DNA of 64,000 nucleotides, from positions 36,550,992 to 36,614,991 of the forward strand of contig NC_090188.1 of assembly GCF_024679245.1 (NCBI RefSeq), read 5' to 3'. Under the pieces are notes generated by a model. The model was not told the origin of the DNA. It did no database searches and worked only from the letters and a program-made list of their open reading frames with translations. The translations under genes and the position numbers were made by a program. How positions within the stretch are numbered: the stretch's first letter is position 1; the number at the start of each line of letters is the position of its first letter. Shown one piece after another: positions 1 through 12,847 of the stretch. Origin of the DNA: Pseudorasbora parva. Taxonomy: Eukaryota; Chordata; Actinopteri; Cypriniformes; Gobionidae.

Positions 1-140
1 GAAACGTGTGCGATTGCTTGTAATGCTCATTGCTCCAAACATAGCTTAAAATGAAATGTGACGTAACTTAAACAAATCAACAGTAAATATAATGTCGCAG
101 TACACACTTTTCATTCATTCCACATTTCAGTTTTACCGTG

Positions 141-142
<2 letters not shown>
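1..142. other. Unrecognised flank
   Basis: AT-rich sequence leading into a TA microsatellite. I see no gene, repeat or motif that can be supported. Confidence 0.5.

Positions 143-225
<83 letters not shown>
143..225. repeat. (TA)n microsatellite
   Basis: Uninterrupted TA dinucleotides. The run abuts the left end of a Tc1-like element, and another TA run abuts its right end, as expected for an element that inserts at TA. Confidence 0.97.
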
Positions 226-227
<2 letters not shown>

Positions 228-228
228 A

Positions 229-1229
<1,001 letters not shown>

Positions 1230-1428
1230 CGTTGTCTGAGGTAGACTTATGGCGTTTGCGTTATCATAATTAATAAGTAATAGGCTATTTTCTACCCTGG
1301 TTTTCTATCCTGAGCCTCTGTCATGGAACGCTCAGTCTTATCCTCCTGCAAATACTTGGAATGTTATTTTTTATTACTTGGCCTGTCTAATCAGTGGATA
1401 TAACCGTGAACCGCGCATCACTAACGCT

Positions 1429-1763
1429 GCATTAACACGGGGCTTCGCCGTTAATGATTGACGGAGGGAGTGGCTGAAGCTTCGTGCTGATACGACCATC
1501 ATAGTGACAATGAGCCAATCACACGTCTGCTCCAGGGTTGCATGAACGCAATTAGCTAGCGTCTGCTCTAGGGTATTTTCATAGGGTGATCTGATTGGAT
1601 GACACCTGCGTTGGCTCTTAAAAAAATTGAGAAATCTTCCATTTCTGCTGCTTGCAACGCAGGTGAAGTGATGCAACGGAACCCCCAATTAAATTCACCA
1701 ACACATAACGTCACCAATTCAAAGTAATTGAGAAGCGTTAATGGTGACGCCCCGTGTGAATGC
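1429..1763. mobile_element. MITE with about 27-bp TIRs, hAT-like
   Basis: The left end GCATTAACACGGGGCTTCGC (1429-1448) is matched in reverse complement by the right end at about 1737-1763 (..GACGCCCCGTGTGAATGC). The 335-bp interior has a second inverted pair (ACACCTGCGTTG near 1600; CAACGCAGGTG near 1657) and a repeated GTCTGCTCYAGGGT motif. No coding frame is credible. I could not settle the target duplication, so the superfamily is a guess. Confidence 0.7.
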
Positions 1764-2089
1764 TGAGTGACACACACACACGCACAAGCCTCACTGCAGA
1801 TTCAGACAAATCAGCATGTTAAAAAATTCTGCGATTGTATTTTTCCTTCAAATATCAAGTAAAGCAAGAAAGTAATGCTTTTTCCCTATTTAAGATAGCC
1901 CGTCGGCAGGCCAGTGATGCTTTTTTTGTAGCCTGTCCGGAGAGCACACAGCCCCGGAAATGAAGGAACAAACGCAAAATTTCGTATTCATATGAGCTGG
2001 ATCTTCATTAAAAATAAAGTTCATCCATGCATTCATAATATTGGAATTCAAATGAAGCGAATGTGACAGAATAATCCGGCCATTATGAG
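1764..2089. other. Unrecognised stretch
   Basis: About 325 bp of AT-rich DNA with a short CA run near 1770. It may include degraded transposon sequence, but I see no termini or frames I can support. Confidence 0.4.
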
Positions 2090-2189
2090 AATTCAGCGGA
2101 CAAAGAGCTCGCCACAACCACCTACCTCTACTGTCTCCTGTTCCCTATGGGGCCATGTAGTCCAGTTTGGAGCCCTGGGTGCTATGAGG

Positions 2190-2430
2190 CAACAGGGAAC
2201 TCATTTAAAGGAAGTTTGTGCAGGAGTTCAGGAGGGTGACGGAAGGACTCAGATACAACGAGGAGGCTTTGAAGGATCTGCTCAATTATGCCATGGATGA
2301 CTTGTTTGAGAGGATCTTTATGAGAGCACTGGAGGGGTCAACGTTTGATGTAGCGGTGGATTATTTCACTGGCCAGAGGAAGAGGACTCTTCCCATGAGC
2401 CCGGGGGTTCCAGCTCTGGTGGACTAAATT
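2190..2430 (+). pseudogene. Gag-like fragment of the old LTR element
   Basis: One frame reads MRQQGTHLKE and then, after an apparent frameshift near 2215, continues as FRRVTEGLRYNEEALKDLLN and ALEGSTFDVAVDYFTGQRKR. This resembles the start of the young element's protein (RQQGTDVQQFAGRFLREVDH, LNEAEWKEAFNLCLDMPLS) in motif order and spacing. I infer a capsid-like gag remnant; the similarity is by eye. It is broken by the frameshift and leads directly into the tandem-repeat region. Confidence 0.6.
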
Positions 2431-2786
2431 CTGGTGGTCCGTGTTCCGGTGGACTCAGTTCCTTGGTCCCTGTGCCGGTGGTCCATATTCCGGTGGACCC
2501 TGTGCTGATGGATCGTGTGCCGGTGGTTCCGGTGGACTGTGGTCCAGTGGACCTTGTTCCAGTGGACCGTGTTCCGGTTATCCCAGTTCCGGTGGATCGT
2601 ATTCCGGGTGTCCCTGCTCCGGTGGTTCCAAAACTGAGGAGGAGGAGAAAGTATTCCTCCACGACTGCTCCAGTGTATCGTGTTCCGGTGGATACAGTTC
2701 TGGTGGTCACGGCTGTTCCAGGCGTGCCCTGCTCTGCCCGCGCCACCCTGGCAACCTGAACTTGGCAGACCATCCTGGTTGCCTAA

Positions 2787-3222
2787 GGTCCCGATCACAG
2801 AACGCGTTTTTGCAGCAAGAGGCGCCTTTTTTAAATGGATTTCGGTTGGCAGAGAGCGTTATGCATGCTGCTTATGCAACCTGGGCTCCTCGCATTTAAA
2901 CCGCTTGCTGCGCCTCGCGTTTTTGAAGGAGCGCTCCGAGCGCATGAAGTTGAAAAAAAGTCAACTCTGAGCGAAAAAGCGTGCAACGTCATCACGTTTA
3001 TTTTCTGTTGTCCAATCGAATGAATGGAGAGGCAGGCCTTCCGTTGTGTTGACCGTTACATTATTTTGACTGACAGTACAGCTGATTCAGGGGTTGCCTA
3101 GAAACACAAAAAAAAAAACAGCGCACTGCTCTTTTCTGAATGAAAATACGCCACCCAAAAAAGGTAGTGCAGTGCACCTCGCGTTTTCGAACCTGAAAAA
3201 CGCGTTCTGTATGATTGGGGCC
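2787..3222. mobile_element. PIF/Harbinger-type MITE
   Basis: The left end GGTCCCGATCACAGAACGCG and the right end read in reverse complement (GGCCCCAATCATACAGAACG) form roughly 27-bp inverted repeats. A 3-bp TAA duplication flanks them (2784-2786 and 3223-3225). GG-C termini with a TWA target duplication are diagnostic of PIF/Harbinger. The 436-bp body lacks a transposase. It interrupts the old LTR element: the sequence on each side can be aligned to continuous interior in the young copy (GTGGGCCACCATGG at 3231 and at 53806). Confidence 0.85.
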
Positions 3223-3284
3223 TAAACACTGTGGGCCACCATGGTCTCCTGAACTTTTGGTTTTCCCTGTTCCTCCCTGGTTTG

Positions 3285-3478
3285 TTCTTCCCGTCCCGCC
3301 CTGGTCTGTCCCTGCCGTCCCGCCTTGGTCTGTCCCTCCCGTCCCGCCTTGGTCTGTCCCTCCCGTTCCGCCTTGGTCTTTCCCTTCCGTCCCGCCTTGG
3401 TCTTTCCCTTCCGTCCCGCCTTGGTCTGTCCCTCCCGTGCCTCCCTGGTCTGTCCCTCCCGTGCCTCCCGCGTCTGGT
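3285..3478 (+). repeat. 24-bp tandem repeat in the old LTR element
   Basis: About eight units of (C)CTTGGTCTGTCCCTCCCGTC type, encoding PPWSVPPV-like octapeptides in one frame. The same 24-bp block occurs at 53885-54050 in the young copy. Confidence 0.85.
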
Positions 3479-3502
3479 AGCCGTTCCTTAAGGAGGAGGT
3501 AG

Positions 3503-3852
3503 TGGCACATGCCTGTCCTGTCTTGTATGCACATGTGGGTTTTGCTATGTTGAGCATGTGCTCCTGTCATTGTCTGATCCCTCCCCCTTGTTATCTGATT
3601 ATTAGTTTCATTTGCCCCACCTGTGTTCCCTGATTCCCTGCTTGATTTGTTCCCTTTATAGGCTCCTTGTGTTTGTCAATCTTTGTTGGATCGTTGTTCT
3701 GTCTCCCCTTTCCCTGTGTTGGTATGTTTTGAGTTTATGTTTTTGAACCAGTTGTTTTGCCCCCTCGTGGGTTTTGTTTTGTGTTATGTTTATTAAATTC
3801 ACATATCTCTGCTATTGAGTCCTCACCTTAGTTTCTTTAGTGTAACGTGACA
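3503..3852 (+). repeat. 3' LTR of the old element
   Basis: It starts TGGCACATGCCTGTCCTGTC and ends ...GTGACA, corresponding to the 397-bp LTR of the young copy. A TATA-like CCCTTTATAGG and a later TTTATTAAA-type A-rich signal are in the expected order. Length is about 350 bp, with several indels against the young LTR. Confidence 0.82.
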
Positions 3853-4487
3853 GTTCTTCTTCATTGGTTAAGATTGTCTTTCACCACACTCTGACGTCAC
3901 ATGGAGGCACATTCCCAGATCAAGCGTTTGCTGAGACTGCCTTCAATAAAAGCTTTTCTTTTACTAACAAGGATGTTTTCAGCTCTGAGACTTACAGGAT
4001 ATTCTTATATTACCATGATATTTTATATATCAAAGGCTCAAGGGAAAGTTGATTTCTCAATTCATCACCTCTTTAATTGAGCAGGGGCATTTTTGCCGCT
4101 TATCTTGAATTTGTGGGGCTTTTTTTTTCTTTCTTTTTGGTGGTATTTTTACCCCAAGCACCAGTTCTTATTTTGTCATAGCCACATGTGTAAGTAGACT
4201 TATAACAACTTTGAACTCAGCTTATCCAATCACAACTATCTATACTTTTTTGTTTTATTAATATGTTCAGTGAAGACCTTTTAAATTCAGATGGAAATGA
4301 TGCAGAGTTTTTAAAAGCAATGATTAAAATATTCTTTAAGACACCGTAAATAGTTATGCGTGCTACATAATTATGATGGAAAGGCATTCCATTATTAGCT
4401 CATGAATAGATATATGCACACCTTTCATGACACATGAATGTTATTGCAATGAGATAAATTAATTCAATGCTAATATGACACTCATCA

Positions 4488-4524
<37 letters not shown>

Positions 4525-5639
4525 ATTGGAGCTCTCAGTGTCATGAAGAGAAATTTGTGCAAAGACCAATAATGTACCTAACAATTTAAAATAGATTTTC
4601 TCATATCCTACAAGATATTTCTTATGTCTGGAGGTAAAATTTTCCGAGAATGGTTTAGTGGGTTTGTCTGTAATGTCTCGAGGCAAGCAGAGCTGAATGG
4701 TGACTGATGAAACATTTTAAAAACAGATATTTAGAATAAAAGTCCAGTTGAGCTGAAACATCTCAGATTTACTGTATTTAAAATATTTATTTTACTCTCA
4801 GCACTATGAAACAGCAGGTTTAGTGTTGAAAAACAAAACTCCAATAACTGTTTTATTCCATAATAATTAATAAGCACACTGACAAGTCCCTGAACAACTG
4901 AGAGGAACAGATGATACTGATATTATATATCCTCTATGAAAGCCATCCCTTTGCATATGGTGGTTTTCTGAACTGCTGATTTAGATTCCCGTGTCCTTGA
5001 GTCAGAAGCTGCTTGACTTGAATGGCAGCGGAGATCAATCAGAGAGCAAATTAAGGCCAAAATATGAATACTAGTCTGGTTTGGCATTTAATGACCAAAC
5101 TATAAAAAACACAATCATGATAATAAATAATTTCAGTAAGACCATTATATATCTTATTACTACTTCTGGTTTTATGACTGATAATAACAGTTATCAGAAA
5201 GACACACACATGAGCACACACATAAGCAAATCTGAACATTTGCAAAAAAGATTAAAATCTGGACTAGATTGTATTACCATCAGGCCCTGGATCAGGAGTT
5301 AATTGAAAACACATCTCCTCTGTCACACACTAGAATCATATATTTTACAACAAACCTTGATAATACAAGGAGGAAGCTAAAACCAAAGACAACATTTTGA
5401 TTATTATGTTATAGATGCTTCGGTTCAATAAGAGGAAATACATGTTTGATTTTTTATTTGGTTTAAGCCTTTATAAGTTACATTGTGCCCTCACAAGATA
5501 AATGATACATTTTAATATGTAGTTATATTTGTAGGGATATAATATTTTTTAAGAAAGTTAGCCGGTTGGAAAGTATTGCCATTATCGTGCTCAATCACAA
5601 ATTACAAAGTGTTTTTTTTTTTAGAAAGGGAATTGGACC
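3853..5639. other. AT-rich region without a recognised gene
   Basis: About 1.8 kb of AT-rich sequence with a 31-base A run at 4492-4522. Open frames here are short and do not resemble proteins I know. I see no splice-bounded exon or transposon terminus that can be supported. Confidence 0.45.
4492..4522. repeat. Poly(A) run
   Basis: 31 consecutive A residues. It could be the tail of a retroposed sequence on the plus strand, but no SINE/LINE body was recognised upstream. Confidence 0.9.
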
Positions 5640-5689
5640 TGGAAACATTTTAATTCATTCATTTTAAACGCTTTAATAATTTTAAGTCT

Positions 5690-6010
5690 TTTGTGCTCAC
5701 CAAGACTACATAATTACAATATCATTACAATTTCAAAGAACTGGATATTTAAAATGTGGCTTATTCCTGTAATAATCATTACTCCAGTCTTTAGTGTCAC
5801 ATGATCCTTCAGAACTATACTTATTTTAAACAGAAATCTTTAATCTTACTTTTGATCAACTGAATGCATCCTTAATCAGCATATCAGATGGATTTCTAAA
5901 GGATCATGTGGCACCGAAGACTAGAACATTCAGCTTTCCCATCACATGAATAAATTACATTTTAAATTATATTGAAATAGAAAACATTTATTTTAAATTT
6001 ACTGTACAAA
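5690..6010. mobile_element. Palindromic dispersed fish repeat (non-autonomous DNA element)
   Basis: The segment containing ACTCCAGTCTTTAGTGTCAC (5781-5800) followed by ATGATCCTTC is mirrored in reverse complement at 5896-5925 (GGATCATGTGGCACCGAAGA). The outer arms also pair (TTTAAAATGTGGCTTATTCC against the region near 5945-5975). These phrases belong to a very common cyprinid repeat whose family name I cannot assign securely. No coding capacity is seen. Confidence 0.65.
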
Positions 6011-6263
6011 AATGGCAGCCTATTTCCTTAAGTGAAATGTTGTTAACCTACTTTAACAACTAAAATCTGCATTTTTACTTTAAAAAGTATTGATAACCAG
6101 CACAATAATACAGATGGCACAATAGAAAGCCACATGGAAATGAGTTCATCATAAGCAGCTTGTTCTTAAAACATGTTCAATACTTGTACATTGCGATGTT
6201 ATACCATTCACAGTTTTTCACTGTAAGTAACTGAAAGTTAACCGATTAAACATGTTTTTACAG

Positions 6264-6792
<529 letters not shown>

Positions 6793-8132
6793 ACCCATAG
6801 TAAGAACCTGTTACTCTTGTATACTGAAGGGACATTTCTCAGAGCTGTTCTCTTCGGACTGCAGTTGGTCTGGTTAGACTTCATTCATGTGATATTCTGA
6901 AAAAAAGTAAACACTTGAGTTTTCAAGCTAACTTATAATTCAAGGGTTTGCAATGCACTGAGACTTTGATTATCTTGGCATTTGGTGCTCTTTTTCTCCT
7001 TCTATCTCTTGGTTCATCTCAGCATGAGCAGACCTCCATTTTGTTGTGTAACGTGAGTGCCTGCGTGTGTCTTCGTTGTAAGTGTGTGTGCCTGCACGCT
7101 AAGGTTACCGTTGGCAGATTTTTAATCTACATGTACGATGTGCCCTCCCGTGTCTTGTGTCTACTCAGCAGTATGTGGTCGAGTGTGATTTGGAGTGTTG
7201 GGCCGCGGCGTATTGATTGGCTGCGCCGGGGTAGGGCGCAGGCGGACGACACACTGGTGACTTTGTTGTAAATGCAGAACGGGTGAGTGGTGGGTGTCAG
7301 GCTTAGGGTGCCGACCAATCATCAATCATGTGCTGTCAGGCCTCCCTCTCTCCTCGCAACCCTGCTTTTTTTCTGCCTCAATGATCAGTCTTTGTTTAAA
7401 TTGCGCAGTAAGACTCCCGCCAGACCACGAGAACAACCGCCAAGTTGTTTGCAGGTGCTATCGTTCACAGCTGCCAATTAAAGTCATGTGATTTCCATAA
7501 CAGCCACGGGGCATGGTAAACATAATGTATTTTAATACATATATACTATGCATAGAATGGAAAGGTGGACTTTTGTGGTCGTCGTAGTCGATAATAATCT
7601 TTTTGAGGTTGAAATGCACACTTCTTCATTATGCTAATTCATGTTACGTTAATTTGTTATTCACGAAAGCAAATGAGGGCTGTTCTAAAAATGATTGGAT
7701 TTACAGTATTGAGGGCTGTTCCCACCAAGGATGACAACAATAACAATAACTATAAAGTTTTAATAATCAGTCCAATTATGTGGGAATAGGGGACAATATC
7801 ATTGGAATCCCTTTCGGAATTGTTCCAGCTAATGAAAAATAAAAACTTTGCTCGAGCAGATGACATAACTGCAGTGTTATTGTCTGTTGTGTGGATGATG
7901 ATGATGATATAGCTATCGTTAGTTAGCATTCTTGGTGTGAATGAGCCTTTATCATTAATTATGCCACATGCCCACTTGAAATTATTAAAATCCTAAATAA
8001 TAAACTTGCATCCTACTGCTTTTTCCTAATGGTTATTCTACAATGTTCAGGAATCTGATTGGTCAATACTGTAGCTGTACTTAAATACACAATATATATA
8101 TATATATAGTTTATGAATAAGGACAAGAATCT
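6793..8132. other. Region without a recognised gene
   Basis: Unique-looking sequence. 7000-7480 has higher GC and several CpGs (for example GGCCGCGGCG near 7201), but there is no frame with protein-like composition or clear splice context. A short (TA)n lies at 8093-8108. I cannot assign a function. Confidence 0.4.
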
Positions 8133-8586
8133 TCTATGATGGTTAATGAAAAGAGTTCACCCCAAAATTAAAATGATCCCATAAGCAGTTCAAAATGCTT
8201 ATGCTACGTCCGGCTTCATCGTCACAGCAGTTATGTTTTTTCTGTATATTGGATATGGAAGCGGGTCCACCTGAAGCGAAATATTTTACTTTATAACGTG
8301 ATAAATATGGATATTTTTCTTACAAAAAACCTATCAGTGTGCCTCAGAAAGCCTTTATTAACCTCCTGGAGCCATGTGGATTACTTTTATAATGGATTGG
8401 ATGCACTTTTTTGGGCTTCAAATTTTGGGCTGCCATTCACTGCCATTATGAAGCTTGGAAGAGGACATTTTTAATATAACTCAGAGTATATTGGTCTGAA
8501 AGAAGAATGTCGTCTAGGACACCTAGGATGGCTTGAGGGTAAGTAAATCAGGGGGTAATTTTCATTTTTGGGTGAACTATCCCTTT
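8133..8586. mobile_element. TTAA-type foldback MITE, TAGTTCACCC family
   Basis: The left end AGAGTTCACCCCAAAATTAA and the right end ...CATTTTTGGGTGAACTATCC are inverted relative to each other. A TTAA lies next to the left end. Interior phrases such as AAATATGGATATTTTTCTTA are shared with the copy near 43990-44010. Members of this family at 49139-49826 and 60299-61067 show clean TTAA duplications, which fits a piggyBac- or Kolobok-like mechanism. Confidence 0.7.
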
Positions 8587-9290
8587 GATAAAATTGTGTC
8601 TTTAATGTGTCATTTAGCATTTACTATTCACAACAGAGAAGAGAGAGACTCTCTCTATATATGTAGAGTTTTTGGGACCACGCCATTTGTTCAACAGGAG
8701 CAACCTATTTGATGTATTTTCAAATATGAGTATATTCTCTGCTAACACATTTTCGAGTTGGCACATAAAATTGTCGATTTAATAATGCATCGTAAAGTGT
8801 TTTACTATCCCTGAATTACACTTTTGCTTCTTGTTGGGAAATGACATGTTGTAAATCAGTGGACCTACTTTTAACATTAAGTGAAAGTAGTCACACTCAT
8901 TCATATCACAGAAGAATAATAAATTTCTTGGCCATTTTTTTCCTTTAAAATACCATCTCTTGCAGCATGGTGCAGACTCGCTTTAAGGCTGGTAATTTAC
9001 AACACTCATTAGAGTGCTGAAAGCACCTCAGTCAATCTGAACTGAGACGCCGCAGTCACAAACTACGTCCTTACTGCAGTGCCTAGAAAAAATCAATTAC
9101 ACATTAAACCCAGGTAAAACTCTAATGTGGTCCTATGGAGTGTGCATGTCTATAAAGCTAAACATAAATTCATGCAGTCTCCAAAGAATATATATTTTAG
9201 TTCTGTTTCAGTAATGTTCAGCAAAAGAAGGTGCTTAAGCATGAACAAAAAAAAAAGTTAAATGTTATATACAGTTAGGTAAATTACTTG
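8587..9290. other. Region without a recognised gene
   Basis: AT-rich unique-looking sequence. I see no termini, splice-flanked frames or RNA gene signals. Confidence 0.4.
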
Positions 9291-9639
9291 CAAAATGTAG
9301 TTTATTACTGATACCAAATATCATGACAACAATTGTAGTTAGTAACGTAATCCATTACATTACACATTTTAGGTAATATAATCAGACTACTTTTTGAATA
9401 CTTTTGACCTAACTATTTTATCATATCAATATGATATGTATATAAATATGTACCATATTTATATAAAAATACAAAGAGAAAGAAAATATATTCCATTATT
9501 TGAAACTTACAAAATGAAACATAATATTATGTCAGGGTTTCCAACACTGGGATTCGTGAAGGATATGCAGGTGGTTCGAGAATTCAATGAAAATATATTA
9601 ATTAAATCATGCAAATGCAACATTAAAATAAATGATTTG

Positions 9640-10460
9640 AAAATAATACTATAATAAAAATAATTTATAAAAAAAAAAAAATGTTTGGAAGCCAAAAAGT
9701 CTCCCAAAGACAAAGCAAATAAAAAATGACGTAACGAGTGGTAATTAAATAATAATTCGAATAATAATCAATATTGATTCCATATGTCAAAACTAGACTT
9801 TCGGAATGTGAGTGATATGCTTTTTTAAGGACAATTTAAAACATCTATAAATAATGATGATTTAACTTGCATAATGTGAATAATATTTAATAATGTAATC
9901 AATAAGAAGTAACTGTAGTCTGATTACAAGTATTTTAAAATAGTCTTATTACAAGTACTTTCGAATCGGATTATGTATCCAGGTTACATGTAATCAGTTA
10001 CTTGAATTATTTGTCTTTAAACTAATTATAATAATAATACTACTATAATATTATTTACTTTCTAAAAAAGCATATCACTCACATTCAGAAAGAGTAGTTT
10101 TGACATATGGAATCAACATTGATTATTATTTGAATTATTATATAATTATCACTCAATTTGCTTTGTCTTATTACAAGTACTTGATTTTTGGAATCGGATT
10201 ATGTATCCAGGTTACATGTAATCAGTTACTTAAATTATTTGTCTTTAAACTAATTGTAATAATAATAATACCATAATATTTTTTCCTTTCTAAAATAGCA
10301 TATCACTCACATTCAGAAAGTCTAGTTTTGACATATGGAATCAACATGGATTATTATTATATAATTATCACTCATTAAGTCATTTAAATTAGCTTTTTCT
10401 TTGGCAGGCTTTTAGGCTTCCAAACATTTTTATTATAGTATTTTAGTATCTTTTCAAATG
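9640..10460. repeat. Foldback repeat containing a 228-bp tandem duplication
   Basis: The left arm (ATGTTTGGAAGCC near 9680 and ATATGTCAAAACTAGACTTT near 9783) reappears in reverse complement on the right (GGCTTCCAAACAT near 10415; ACTAGA/TTTTGACATATGGAATC near 10090 and 10320). On the right side a unit containing ATCGGATTATGTATCCAGGT occurs at 9965 and 10193, a period of 228 bp. It is probably a non-autonomous DNA element with one arm duplicated. AAGTAATC-type motifs of the same family recur at 9340-9400, 11230-11310 and 12230-12300. Confidence 0.65.
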
Positions 10461-11060
10461 ATTTTGTTTGAAAAAGTAAAACATATTCAACGAAAGTGCC
10501 GTTCACACACATGAAAAATGATCACACTCTTCATTAACCTGCTAGTTGTAATGGCATAAAATGAATCTAAAAAGTTTCTAACTGAGCCAGCGCTTTATTA
10601 GCATCGCAACCTCTTTTGTTTATTTGATAATGCATACTTGCATGAGCCTACAGCTTGTGTAATCGGACTGGGAACTCTTGCTGTGCCTGTAAGGCCATGA
10701 TTTAGGTTGCAACATGTTTTGTTTTTTTCGGGTGCAGAGGCTGATCTCCAGTCAGCAGAGAGCTAGGCCCAACCCGTCTCCTCTCTGCTCTGCTCCACTG
10801 CTGATCTCATCTCCATATATGAGTTGCTTTGCACTTCTTGTGCCTGACACGATTAATTAGCCACATCCAGGTAAGGGAACTTCTGACGAAGTGCCAAGAG
10901 CAATAAACATTGATCATAGTCACAGACTTTTTACTGGCTTACTTGATGGAAGGGGAATGCAGCCTTGCGTGTGTGTGTGAATAATGTGTCCCTGTGCATC
11001 GGGGAGCGCTGTGTGTATGAATATATCTGTGCCTGAGGATGCACTTATATTCAGGGGCCT
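10461..11060. other. Unique stretch, possible conserved non-coding DNA
   Basis: No coding frame. 10720-10870 has balanced composition, and a TTAATTAG core lies at about 10852-10861. It looks unlike the surrounding repeats, but conservation cannot be judged from one sequence. Confidence 0.25.
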
Positions 11061-11177
11061 CATGCATGTTTATTTATTTACTGATTGGTCGATCGATTGA
11101 TTGATTGACTCACTTAATTCATGCATGTTTATTTATTTACTGATTGGTCGATCGATTGATTGATTGACTCACTTAAT
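11061..11177. repeat. Two-copy 59-bp tandem duplication
   Basis: CATGCATGTTTATTTATTTA starts at 11061 and again at 11120. The two 59-bp units look identical, implying a recent duplication. The unit contains a short TCGATCGATTGATTGATTGA motif. Confidence 0.92.
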
Positions 11178-11362
11178 GGTGTAGGTCAAATAAAACATGA
11201 CCAAATATATAAAATCTGGACTACATTTTACATTCCTAAAATTAAATACTTGTAATTAGACTATATTACATTTTAAAATACTTGTAATCAGACTACAGTT
11301 ACTGTATTAGCTTTTCATTCATTTACGAACCCACTGAAGTTCCAACCCTGACATATGTTTAA

Positions 11363-12114
11363 GGGGGGAGTCTAATGCTATTACATGCATTCTTACTTCT
11401 AAAGTAAAAAATAAAATAAAATTTGACATTTCTGTGCCACACTCCTTCCGGATTCGAACAAGTTTCGGGAAGTTTTTTTTTTTTTGAGTATGGTCTTGTA
11501 TGACATCATAAAGAGTGGATTGCCTCATATAGGCACTTCTCCCGGATAGGCGTGTACTCATCAACCAAAGCAAGAGCAAGAGCCACCCATCAATGAGCTT
11601 CATTCGGGTTACAGAAGCCGTCGGCAGAGCTGTCATTTTGTTTTTAGACCACAAAATTAACAATGTCACTAAAAAGTGTGTTTCTGGTTGTGAGGGAAAG
11701 ATAACTTTGTTCCGTTCCCAAATAACACAGCATTAAGGAAACAGTGGATGCAGTTTGTTTTTCAGAGCAGCAACAGAGTTCTGCAAGTGTGTTTGTTTGT
11801 TCCCGGTCATGAGTGGAAACCTCAGGCGGTGTGTGAAACTGCATCAAATGTCTGTGTTTTGTTGGCAAGCGGCACATAAGTGCATATATTGTGAACAACA
11901 CGAACATCGAAAGTTATCCAGGGATAATGCCATGATGTATTGCGTGTATTTGTGTGTGTTTGCTCATGACGCTTTAGCTCCAGCCACTGCATGCCTCCAA
12001 GAGCTCGGAATGTTTTCGCTATCTGTCTTTGATAAAACTAAACACTCTTCGGAGATATGAAGGATGCATTACTAATCTATAGGCACTCAAGTTTAACATG
12101 AGACTGTGTACCCT
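11363..12114 (+). mobile_element. TTAA element of the THAP-bearing GGGGGG family (copy 1)
   Basis: TTAA duplications lie at 11359-11362 and 12115-12118. The left end AGGGGGGAGTCTAATGCTAT corresponds to the cleaner copy at 38785 (AGGGGGGGTGAAATGCTGTT). The interior shares a coding-like stretch with it (AAAAAGTGTGTTTCTGGTTG at 11671), which reads KKCVSGC, the first zinc-binding pair of a THAP finger. The frame degrades soon after. TTAA targets together with a THAP finger point to the Kolobok superfamily. Confidence 0.72.
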
Positions 12115-12301
12115 TTAATGCACTTCACATTGCTGATAACAAAGAGTGGAATACATTTTCTTTCTCTTCACATTTTTATATCAGTGTGCTACAATATTAT
12201 TCTAATAAAATGCCATATGCAAAATTAATCAAAAAGTAATCAGATTACATTACCTAAAATGATTAATGTAATATAATATGTTACTAGCAACGATTCAGTA
12301 A

Positions 12302-12838
12302 TAGCCTAGAAATCTAGACGCACCCTAACGGCAGCAAATTTAATTTGCCCGCAAGTGTGGTCTAGCAACTCTCAATTCCTATCTGAGCTGTATTCCTCAG
12401 AATCTGGACGGCCCAATCACATCGTGTAGGTAGGCTATAGAATCGGCGGGCGGGGCCATAATGATGACGGCCGAGTTGCGTTTGCGTGCTTCTAGTAACA
12501 CAGAAACTGGCGAACGGCAGCGGTCTTTCGAATCAGCTCTGCCCGCGCCTCCGGAAGACTTGGAGTTAAGCTTTCCTCTGAGAAAAGAACAAAGTGCGGC
12601 ACTGAAGTCATTCTTAAAAAGGGAAGATGTGTTCGGAGTTTAGCCGACCGGATACGAAGAATGTTTAATCAGTCAGCGAGCTCCCCTTCACCGTCGTTGC
12701 TCCGGTTGGAGTACCGCTATCCTATCGCGTGCAGAGGGAGTTTGAAAGACAACCGTTTATCCCGCCCCTCGGACTGAGCCCTGTCTATGGTGAGTTTCCA
12801 GACCAAACATCTTGATGTGGGTCTGGCTTGTCAGGCTA
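12302..12838 (+). mobile_element. 9-bp-TSD transposon (TAGCCT family), copy 1
   Basis: It begins TAGCCTAGAAATCTAGACGC and ends GGCTTGTCAGGCTA, with a perfect 9-bp duplication ATTCAGTAA on both sides (12293-12301 and 12839-12847). Length is 537 bp. The right end carries an imperfect hairpin, CCAGACC...GGTCTGG-type, whose arms are CATC/GATG centred near 12811. The left end carries CTAGAAATCTAG and GCAAATTTAATTTGC palindromes. No transposase is encoded. It lies next to the duplicated AAGTAATC-type repeat DNA. Confidence 0.92.
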
Positions 12839-12847
12839 ATTCAGTAA

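Larger units (their letters stand above)
2090..3852 (+). mobile_element. Old, 5'-truncated copy of the repeat-protein LTR element
   Basis: This copy shares the architecture of the intact element at 51644-54482. It has a gag-like region (2190-2430), a 30-bp-period repeat rich in CCGGTGG(T/A)CC (2425-2720), a 24-bp-period repeat (3285-3470), the purine tract TTAAGGAGGAGG (3487-3499) and a 3' LTR (3503-3852). No 5' LTR is present upstream, and the interior is interrupted by a PIF/Harbinger MITE at 2787-3222. The 27-bp repeat block of the young copy is absent. Divergence from the young copy is obvious by eye, so this insertion is much older or belongs to a related subfamily. Confidence 0.82.
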
